A stretch of DNA of 10,834 bases, taken from contig JBBTQJ010000017.1 in assembly GCA_038065755.1 (NCBI GenBank), forward strand, positions 1 to 10,834. Direction: 5' to 3'. This DNA comes from JBBTQJ01 sp038065755 (GTDB lineage: Bacteria > Patescibacteriota > Minisyncoccia > Minisyncoccales > Staskawiczbacteraceae). Below, in pieces: positions 6,168-10,834 of the stretch; within the stretch, counting starts at the first letter, position 1, and each line of letters opens with the position of its first letter. The translations under genes and the position numbers were made by a program. The notes under the pieces are model-generated. The model saw only the letters and a list, made by a program, of their open reading frames with translations. It had not been told where the DNA came from and made no database searches.

Positions 6168-7031
6168 ATGTTAGTTGGACATGAAAAACAGTGGAATTTT
6201 TTAAAAAATAAGTTTGAGCAGGGCCAGCTTTCGCATGCTTATTTATTTGCCGGAGAAAAGCAATTAGGAAAAAAGATATTTGCAAAAGAATTTATTAAAT
6301 TGATAAATTGTTTAGCAGAAAAAGAAAAACCCTGCCAGAAATGCCAGAATTGCCAAATGATAGAAAAAGGAAATTTCCCCGGCCTTTTAATGGTGGAGGA
6401 CGCAGAGGGCGAATTAAAAATAGAAAAATTAAGAGAGGCGCAGAATTTTTTAAGCTATAAATCTTATTACGGTTCGTTTAAGGCGGTTATTGTAAACGAT
6501 TCGGAAAAAATGAATCAGGAATCCCAAAATTGTTTTTTAAAAACACTTGAAGAGCCCAAAGGAAAAACAATAATAATTTTAATTTCTTCACGCAAGGAAA
6601 TGCTCTTAAATACTATAACTTCAAGATGCCAGACAGTTAAATTTTCTATTGCCGGCCTATCCAAGCATATTTTTTTAAATCAGGCAAAAACAGAAAAAGA
6701 AGAAAAATTGTTGAAAGAAATACTAAAAATTATCGGATCTTCTTTTGCGGAAAAATTTCAATATGCAAAATCGCTTGACTTTGAATCGCAATCTTTAGGC
6801 GAAATATTAATAATTTTAACAAAATATTTCAGATATTTGATGCTTTTAAAAGCGGGAGCAGAAGACAAGAGGGGACAGAAATATTTTATTGAACCTCCCG
6901 ATTTTTTAAAAAATTACTCTTTGGAAAAAATTAAAAAAAATATAAACCTTATAGAATATATCAACCAACAAATATCGCTGACCAACACAAATCCAAAGCT
7001 GGCGTTAGAATATCTGCTGGTGGAAATATAA
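6168..7031 (+). CDS. holB: DNA polymerase III subunit delta' (clamp loader)
   Basis: The delta' subunit belongs to the clamp-loader complex that opens the sliding clamp and places it on primed DNA. The 287-residue protein shows the AAA+ fold: HAYLFAGEKQLGKK with a Walker-A-like loop Gly29-x4-Gly34-Lys35-Lys36 (lysine in place of the usual Ser/Thr); a zinc module Cys48, Cys56, Cys59, Cys62; a degenerate Walker B ending in Asp111 (VIVNDSEKM); the FLKTLEEP segment; and the SRC motif at Ser152-Arg153-Cys154, which supplies the arginine finger to a neighbouring subunit. A degenerate nucleotide site with an intact SRC motif is typical of delta' rather than of DnaX. It follows mreB after 7 bases, and frr follows after the second palindromic element. 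Confidence 0.9.
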   Translation: MLVGHEKQWNFLKNKFEQGQLSHAYLFAGEKQLGKKIFAKEFIKLINCLAEKEKPCQKCQNCQMIEKGNFPGLLMVEDAEGELKIEKLREAQNFLSYKSYYGSFKAVIVNDSEKMNQESQNCFLKTLEEPKGKTIIILISSRKEMLLNTITSRCQTVKFSIAGLSKHIFLNQAKTEKEEKLLKEILKIIGSSFAEKFQYAKSLDFESQSLGEILIILTKYFRYLMLLKAGAEDKRGQKYFIEPPDFLKNYSLEKIKKNINLIEYINQQISLTNTNPKLALEYLLVEI

Positions 7032-7041
7032 TAAATTTTAA

Positions 7042-7143
7042 TTAAAAGTCAAAAATCAAAAATTTAAAGTATAGTCCAAAGTTCAAAGTATTAATTAGCG
7101 TTTCTATTTACTTTTAACTTTTGACCTTTAACTTTTAACTTTT
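7042..7143. repeat. Palindromic heptamer repeat element, copy 2
   Basis: A diverged relative of the murA-mreB element fills the holB-frr gap. The left arm 7074-7090 (GTCCAAAGTTCAAAGTA) is complementary to 7109-7125 at 15 of 17 positions, with both mismatches 7 bases apart. The left end shares the block TTAAAAGTCAAAAAT plus TTAAAGTA with copy 1, but carries one extra 7-base unit CAAAAAT (7057-7063) between them. More heptamer units continue to about 7143, 4 bases before the frr ATG. Confidence 0.8.
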
Positions 7144-7147
7144 ATTA

Positions 7148-7699
7148 ATGTATAAAGAAATAATAAACAAAATAAAACCGGAATTTGAAAAAACATTTAT
7201 TTTTTTAGAGGGAGAGGCGGCAAAAATCCGCACTTCCAGGGCCAGCCCTTCTTTAATAGAAGACATAGAGGTTGATTGTTTTGGCCAGAAATTCAGCTTA
7301 AAACAATTAGGAGCCATTTCTGCTTCGCAGACAAACCAGCTCACTATACAGCCGTGGGATATTTCCTATATAGAACCCATAGAAAAAGCAATTGCCAAAT
7401 CCGGACTTTCAATGTCTGTGACCGTAGATAAAAATATAATTCGCTTGAATCTGCCTCTTTTAACAGAAGAATACAGGCAGGGGCTGACAAAAATTTTAAA
7501 TGAAAAAGGAGAGTCGGCACGGCAAACAATAAGGCGCCAGAGAGAGCATTGCTGGAACGAAATTCAAGACAGTTTTAAAGAAAAGAAAATTTCAGAAGAT
7601 GATAAATTTCGCGGCAAAGACGAGCTTCAAAAGGTGGTTGATGAATACAACGAAAAAATTAAAAATTTAGTGGAAAAGAAAAAAAACGAAGTAGTATAG
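7148..7699 (+). CDS. frr: Ribosome recycling factor
   Basis: Works with EF-G after termination to split the 70S ribosome from mRNA and tRNA. The 183-residue length is close to the usual 185. Conserved segments are RTSRASPSLIEDI near residue 30, ISASQTNQLTIQPWD, the PLLTEEYRQGL helix start, and the C-terminal KISEDDKFRGKDELQKVVDEYNEKI, which makes up the long helical bundle. The start follows immediately on the right arm of palindromic element copy 2 and has no Shine-Dalgarno site. It is the last gene of the murA-mreB-holB-frr run. No clear plus-strand terminator was found after its stop, only a weak A/T pairing over the T run at 7700-7706. Confidence 0.97.
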   Translation: MYKEIINKIKPEFEKTFIFLEGEAAKIRTSRASPSLIEDIEVDCFGQKFSLKQLGAISASQTNQLTIQPWDISYIEPIEKAIAKSGLSMSVTVDKNIIRLNLPLLTEEYRQGLTKILNEKGESARQTIRRQREHCWNEIQDSFKEKKISEDDKFRGKDELQKVVDEYNEKIKNLVEKKKNEVV

Positions 7700-7708
7700 T
7701 TTTTTTAC

Positions 7709-7755
7709 AAAAAAAAGAGCCCCGACGATTACAATCAAAGTTGCAATAGCGGGGC
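7709..7755 (-). terminator. Intrinsic terminator of the 69-aa minus-strand gene
   Basis: On the minus strand GCCCCG pairs with CGGGGC (7750-7755 with 7719-7724). An inner 7-bp stem ATTGCAA/TTGTAAT (one G-U) sits above a small internal loop, and TC plus eight T residues follow (7716 down to 7709). It begins 8 bases past the stop of the 69-aa gene, so it supports that gene as a real transcription unit. Confidence 0.85.
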
Positions 7756-7763
7756 ATATGAGT

Positions 7764-7973
7764 TTATTCGGGAAGGTCTGTCGTTGAGATTTCGGGAATT
7801 GGAAAACAGGAATAGGTACGGGAAGCGGCGTTCTTTTTAAGCCACGCCGAATTTATGGGCAACAATGGTCGTCCATCGATAATCATCCCTGTTTTGTTCG
7901 CTACTTCCTCAATAGTGTCGGCTGAAATATAGCCTATTGGGCCGCCCACTTGTGGTTGCAATAAAAAAATCAT
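7764..7973 (-). CDS. Orphan small protein, 69 aa, unknown function
   Basis: I do not recognise this protein. It starts with a short hydrophobic stretch (MIFLL), then a Gly/Pro turn (VGGPIGY), a helix-like segment SADTIEEVANKTGM, and a tail with several prolines ending TTDLPE. There is no convincing transmembrane segment or metal site. It is nevertheless a well-supported gene: TTGACA-17-TAAATT promoter, a leader hairpin, GAGGAG 8 bases before the ATG, and an intrinsic terminator just past the stop. It is divergent from the NYN gene with promoters back to back, which invites the idea of linked or mutual control (inference). The helical segment could be part of a small DNA- or RNA-binding regulator, but this is not demonstrated by sequence. 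Confidence 0.7.
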   Translation of the reverse strand: MIFLLQPQVGGPIGYISADTIEEVANKTGMIIDGRPLLPINSAWLKKNAASRTYSCFPIPEISTTDLPE

Positions 7974-7981
7974 ACGACCGT

Positions 7982-7987
7982 CTCCTC
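7982..7987 (-). promoter_or_regulatory. Ribosome binding site of the 69-aa gene
   Basis: GAGGAG on the minus strand lies 8 bases before the ATG (complement of 7971-7973). It is one of the few clear Shine-Dalgarno sites in the window and decides the start of this small gene. Confidence 0.75.
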
Positions 7988-7994
7988 GCTATTT

Positions 7995-8010
7995 TAGGCA
8001 TAGCTGCCTA
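7995..8010 (-). promoter_or_regulatory. Leader palindrome in front of the 69-aa gene
   Basis: TAGGCA-GCTA-TGCCTA (minus-strand reading) forms a perfect 6-bp stem with a 4-base loop. It lies 7 bases upstream of the GAGGAG site, inside the about 57-base leader. It could be an RNA hairpin affecting translation or a DNA operator; the sequence cannot tell which. Confidence 0.45.
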
Positions 8011-8037
8011 CGGGTGATGGGGAAATGTGCTAAATAT

Positions 8038-8066
8038 AATTTATCATAAATTAAAATGATTGTCAA
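8038..8066 (-). promoter_or_regulatory. Promoter of the 69-aa minus-strand gene
   Basis: On the minus strand TTGACA (complement of 8061-8066), a 17-bp spacer and TAAATT (complement of 8038-8043). The -35 is perfect, the -10 is four of six. Predicted start near 8031. The -35 lies 32 bp from the -35 of the opposing NYN promoter. Confidence 0.65.
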
Positions 8067-8098
8067 TGGTTGCACAAAAAAAATAAACAAAGAAACCC

Positions 8099-8126
8099 TT
8101 GACACGAGGATTGGATTTGCTATAAT
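8099..8126 (+). promoter_or_regulatory. Consensus promoter of the NYN gene
   Basis: TTGACA (8099-8104), a 16-bp spacer and TATAAT (8121-8126), with TG at 8118-8119 giving an extended -10. Both hexamers match the sigma-70 consensus perfectly, the strongest promoter seen in the window. Predicted start near 8133. Confidence 0.85.
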
Positions 8127-8142
8127 TAAATTGTTTAAACAC

Positions 8143-8178
8143 GCCGTGTTCTCGGTTCGCGCCGGGACCACGGCTTTT
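8143..8178 (+). promoter_or_regulatory. Strong 5'-leader hairpin of the NYN gene, terminator-like
   Basis: A 13-position stem (8143-8155 with 8162-8174; GCCGTGTTCTCGG against CCGGGACCACGGC) has a single mismatch and one G-U pair, around a TTCGCG loop. It is followed by TTTT and then AATTTAA up to the ATG at 8186. It starts only about 10 bases after the predicted transcription start. The short T run makes it a weak or conditional terminator; it may instead stabilise the mRNA or be an autoregulatory target. Confidence 0.7.
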
Positions 8179-8185
8179 AATTTAA

Positions 8186-8746
8186 ATGAATAAGAAAATT
8201 TTTGTTTTTATTGATGGCGGAAATTTCTATTTTAAAATGAAAGAAATGTCGCAGAAAACCGGTAAAAGATATAGTTTACTTAAATTTCGTTTTCGTGATT
8301 TTTGCAAGTGGCTGGCAAAAGATGACGAACTTTTAGATATAAGATATTATGTCGGCGCAGTTAACAGAGAAAGAAATAACGAAAAAAGTGAAACAATGTA
8401 CGCAAATCAGCAAAAACTTATTGGAAACTTGCAACAACAAAATGTAAATATTTCTCTTGGCCAGTTAATAAAACATCCCGACAAAACTTATCATGAAAAA
8501 GGCGTTGATGTGAGATTGGCGGTAGAAATGATAAGATTTGCCAGAGAAAATAAATATGATGTTGCTTATTTGATAAGTTCAGATACAGACTTGGTGCCAG
8601 CGGTTGAGGAGGTGCGCGCATTTGGAAAAGAGGTTTGTTATGTTGGAATTTTTAAGGGTCAATCATTTGGTTTGTCTAAGGCGTCTAATAATGTTATATT
8701 ATTAAGAACAGAAGAAATAGAAAAATTTTTAAAATTTGAAAATTAA
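8186..8746 (+). CDS. NYN/LabA-like domain protein (putative PIN-fold RNase)
   Basis: A 186-residue protein made almost entirely of one NYN domain (DUF88/LabA-like, PIN-fold ribonuclease superfamily). The acidic metal-binding residues expected of the family are visible: Asp10 and Asn13 in FIDGGN, Asp108 in KGVDVRLAVEM, and Asp133 and Asp135 in SSDTDLVPAV. The family is thought to cleave RNA with Mg2+; the target here is unknown. The gene has a perfect-consensus extended -10 promoter and a strong leader hairpin, and no Shine-Dalgarno site. It is divergent from the 69-aa gene and only 13 bases ahead of rseP, so it may also drive rseP expression. Transcription level is predicted to be higher than that of its neighbours. 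Confidence 0.88.
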   Translation: MNKKIFVFIDGGNFYFKMKEMSQKTGKRYSLLKFRFRDFCKWLAKDDELLDIRYYVGAVNRERNNEKSETMYANQQKLIGNLQQQNVNISLGQLIKHPDKTYHEKGVDVRLAVEMIRFARENKYDVAYLISSDTDLVPAVEEVRAFGKEVCYVGIFKGQSFGLSKASNNVILLRTEEIEKFLKFEN

Positions 8747-8759
8747 AATTAAAAATTAA

Positions 8760-9884
8760 ATGATATTAACACTTTTAGTTGCTTTATTCAGCTTGGTGGC
8801 CCTGATGGTTATTCACGAATTTGGGCATTTTATTATAGCTAAAAAATTCGGGGTAAAGGTTGAAGAATTCGGCATAGGATATCCGCCTCGGCTTTTTGGC
8901 AAAAAATTTGGCGAAACAATTTATTCTGTAAATCTTTTGCCCTTAGGCGCTTTTGTAAAAATTTACGGAGAAGAAGGTGGCGTTGATGACTACAGAAGTT
9001 TTTCTAATTTGGTTATTTGGAAAAGAATGATGATTGTGCTGGGAGGGGTGATTGCTTTTTGGCTGGCCGCAATATTTATTTTTTCAATTGTTTTTACAAT
9101 GGGGGCCGATATCCCCATAGGCGACCAGGAAATTTCCGGATTAAAAAATCCCCAAGTTAAAATTATATTTGTTTCGCCAGATTCTCCGGCAGAAAAATCG
9201 GGATTGAAAGCCGGCGACACAATTATAGAAGCAAGAGTTGTAGATTCAGAGATTGTCAAAATTAATAAAATAAGCGATTTTCAAAAAATCACAAAAGACA
9301 ATTTAGGCAAAGACCTTTCTTTAATAATAAACAGGCAGGGAGAAGATATGACGGTTTCTTTAACTCCGCGGCTTTCGTGGCCTGCAACCGAAGGGCCAAC
9401 AGGAACAACGTTGGAAAGAACCGCCACTCTTATTGAAAAATATCCTTTTTATATGGCTCCCGTCAGGGGGGCGGTTTTTACCTGGGAAGTAACAGTAAAC
9501 GCAGTAAAAGGGCTATATCAAGTATTTGCAAATATATTTTCCGGAAAAGGCGTGCCCAATGGAGCTGAATTTGCCGGGCCTTTGGGTATTACAGTGTTTT
9601 TGGCAACAGCCGCAAATTACGGAGTAGGATACTTTTTATACTTTATCGGAGTTATTTCTGTTTTTGTGGCTATATTTAATTTGTTTCCCATACCGGCCCT
9701 AGACGGCGGAAAAATGATATTTTTAATAATTGAAAAAATAAGAAAAAAACCGGTTTCAGTAAAAATTGAGCAAAATATCACTATTGTATTTTTTATTTTA
9801 TTAATAACAATGTCTCTTTTTATCACAATAAAATTTGATATTCCCCGCCTAACAGACTTTCTAAAATCCAGCATTCAAAAATAA
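8760..9884 (+). CDS. rseP: RseP-like site-2 intramembrane zinc protease (M50B)
   Basis: Cuts transmembrane substrates within the bilayer, classically anti-sigma factors or leftover signal peptides after a first cut by another protease. The 374-residue protein has the metal site His19-Glu20-x2-His23 (VIHEFGHF) in the first membrane segment (about 4-24), a second segment at about 91-113, one PDZ domain at about 130-205 (SPAEKSGLKAGDTI), a third segment at about 288-310 ending in the second metal motif Asn307-x2-Pro-x-Pro-x-Leu-Asp315-Gly-Gly, and a last segment at about 340-360. A single PDZ domain makes it more like Bacillus RasP than the two-PDZ E. coli RseP. No anti-sigma partner is visible nearby. 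It follows the NYN gene by 13 bases without a Shine-Dalgarno site, and proS comes 37 bases later. Confidence 0.93.
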   Translation: MILTLLVALFSLVALMVIHEFGHFIIAKKFGVKVEEFGIGYPPRLFGKKFGETIYSVNLLPLGAFVKIYGEEGGVDDYRSFSNLVIWKRMMIVLGGVIAFWLAAIFIFSIVFTMGADIPIGDQEISGLKNPQVKIIFVSPDSPAEKSGLKAGDTIIEARVVDSEIVKINKISDFQKITKDNLGKDLSLIINRQGEDMTVSLTPRLSWPATEGPTGTTLERTATLIEKYPFYMAPVRGAVFTWEVTVNAVKGLYQVFANIFSGKGVPNGAEFAGPLGITVFLATAANYGVGYFLYFIGVISVFVAIFNLFPIPALDGGKMIFLIIEKIRKKPVSVKIEQNITIVFFILLITMSLFITIKFDIPRLTDFLKSSIQK

Positions 9885-9921
9885 TCTGTAAAATTAATAT
9901 TAAGATTTTTAAAACACAATT

Positions 9922-10834
9922 ATGTTGCAATCAAAGATGTTTTATAAAACAATAAAAGAGAGGTCTGCTGAGGCAGAAGCGGTGTCGCACGACTTGCTGA
10001 CTCGCGCGGGGTTTGTTGACCAGCTTATAGCAGGTGTTTATACATTTTTACCGCTGGGATTCATTGTTCTAAAAAAAATTGAAAATATAATCAGAAAAAA
10101 TATAGAATTGGCGGGCGGGCAGGAGGTTTTAATGCCGGTTTTGCAACCAAAAGAAAACTGGCAAAAAACAGGCAGATGGGAAACATTAGACATACTTTTT
10201 AAAATAAAAGGCGGCAACGACAAAGAATATGCCTTAGGCCCCACCCACGAGGAGGTTGTTTCGCCCTTGGCTAAAAAAATAGTTTTTTCTTATAAAGATT
10301 TGCCTTTTTATCTTTTTCAAATACAGACAAAATTCAGAAACGAATTAAGGGCAAAATCGGGAATTTTAAGAACAAGGGAATTTTTAATGAAAGACCTTTA
10401 TTCTTTTCACGCAACACAGGAAGACATAGATAATTATTATGAAAAAATGCTTAAGGTTTATTTTAATATTTTTAAAGAGTGCGGAATTTATAGAGGAGGA
10501 AAAAATCCGCTTACTTACAGAACCTTGGCTTCGGGAGGAAGTTTTGCAAAATATTCAGACGAGTTTCAAACAGTTACAGAGGCCGGAGAAGACATAATTT
10601 ATATCTGCAAGAAATGTTTAACAGCTATAAATAAAGAAATAATAGGCGAGAATAAAAATTGCCCGAATTGCAAAGCTTCTGACTGGGAAGAAAAAAAAGC
10701 AATTGAAGTTGGCAATATTTTCAAGCTGGGAACAAAATATTCTCTGCCTTTTGATTTAAAATTTAAAGATAAAGACGGCAGAGAAAAGCCCGTTATTATG
10801 GGATGCTACGGAATTGGGCTTTCAAGATTGATGG
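9922..10834 (+). CDS. proS: Prolyl-tRNA synthetase, N-terminal part (3' truncated by window)
   Basis: A class II aminoacyl-tRNA synthetase that charges tRNA-Pro. It begins at ATG 9922 and stays open for 304 codons to the edge of the window, so it is partial. Motifs seen: motif 1 region around GVYTFLPLG; the proline-binding GPTHEE (residues 107-111 region, Thr108 and Glu110); motif 2 FRNE (138-141) leading into GILRTREFLMKDLYSFH; and motif 3 GCYGIGLSR (295-302). Bacterial enzymes usually carry a roughly 180-residue INS editing domain between motifs 2 and 3. Here GEDIIYICKKC leads within about 30 residues to EVGNIFKLGTKYS, so INS is absent, and a four-cysteine knob (Cys229-x2-Cys232 and Cys247-x2-Cys250) takes its place. 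Mischarged Ala-tRNA-Pro would need a separate editing enzyme (inference). No Shine-Dalgarno site is present. Confidence 0.95.
   Translation, partial: MLQSKMFYKTIKERSAEAEAVSHDLLTRAGFVDQLIAGVYTFLPLGFIVLKKIENIIRKNIELAGGQEVLMPVLQPKENWQKTGRWETLDILFKIKGGNDKEYALGPTHEEVVSPLAKKIVFSYKDLPFYLFQIQTKFRNELRAKSGILRTREFLMKDLYSFHATQEDIDNYYEKMLKVYFNIFKECGIYRGGKNPLTYRTLASGGSFAKYSDEFQTVTEAGEDIIYICKKCLTAINKEIIGENKNCPNCKASDWEEKKAIEVGNIFKLGTKYSLPFDLKFKDKDGREKPVIMGCYGIGLSRLM

Noticed and set aside
5884..6174. 96-codon plus-strand frame inside mreB
   Set aside because: It is an alternative frame of the conserved MreB C-terminus, with arginine-rich composition typical of a shifted frame.
7678..7707. Plus-strand terminator after frr formed by AAAAAAAC and GTTTTTTT
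   Set aside because: The stem is nearly all A-T and overlaps the end of the gene; it lacks the G+C-rich stem of a normal intrinsic terminator.
8733..8759. Third copy of the heptamer palindrome between NYN and rseP
   Set aside because: The AAAATTAAAATT run is short, has no inverted partner and no clear 7-base period.

Overview
The window is AT-rich (about one third G+C by eye), tightly packed, and looks like a chromosome fragment of a small-genome bacterium, most likely a member of the Candidate Phyla Radiation (Patescibacteria, Parcubacteria-like). This placement is inferred from the gene content, the almost complete lack of Shine-Dalgarno sites in front of core genes, a single-PDZ RseP, and a prolyl-tRNA synthetase without the usual insertion domain. 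No rRNA, tRNA, CRISPR array or transposase was seen.

Layout. Positions 1-975 hold accessory-looking genes: the 3' end of a DUF2806-like protein, a doubtful 55-residue ORF, and a 72-residue four-cysteine protein with its own ribosome binding site and intrinsic terminator. Positions 1020-1709 encode a Cas4/RecB-like PD-(D/E)XK nuclease with a probable Fe-S cluster. It converges on a two-gene minus-strand unit (3513 down to 1718): a TIM-barrel-like protein coupled by a 4-base overlap to a membrane-anchored PEGA/beta-propeller protein. Positions 3514-3747 contain a minus-strand intrinsic terminator, several hairpins (some mutually exclusive), and a good promoter for murA.

The core plus-strand block is murA, mreB, holB and frr: peptidoglycan precursor synthesis, cell shape, clamp loading and ribosome recycling. 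Two related palindromic elements built on a 7-base period fill the murA-mreB and holB-frr gaps. At 7709-8185 lies a divergent module: a 69-residue minus-strand orphan gene with promoter, leader hairpin, strong ribosome binding site and terminator, facing a NYN-domain RNase-like gene driven by a consensus promoter and a long 5'-leader hairpin. The NYN gene is followed closely by rseP (site-2 protease) and by proS, which runs off the right edge.

The main points for a second look are the palindromic heptamer elements, the attenuator-like minus-strand region at 3551-3690, the divergent orphan/NYN control region, and the split between core genes without Shine-Dalgarno sites and small orphan genes that have them plus terminators.
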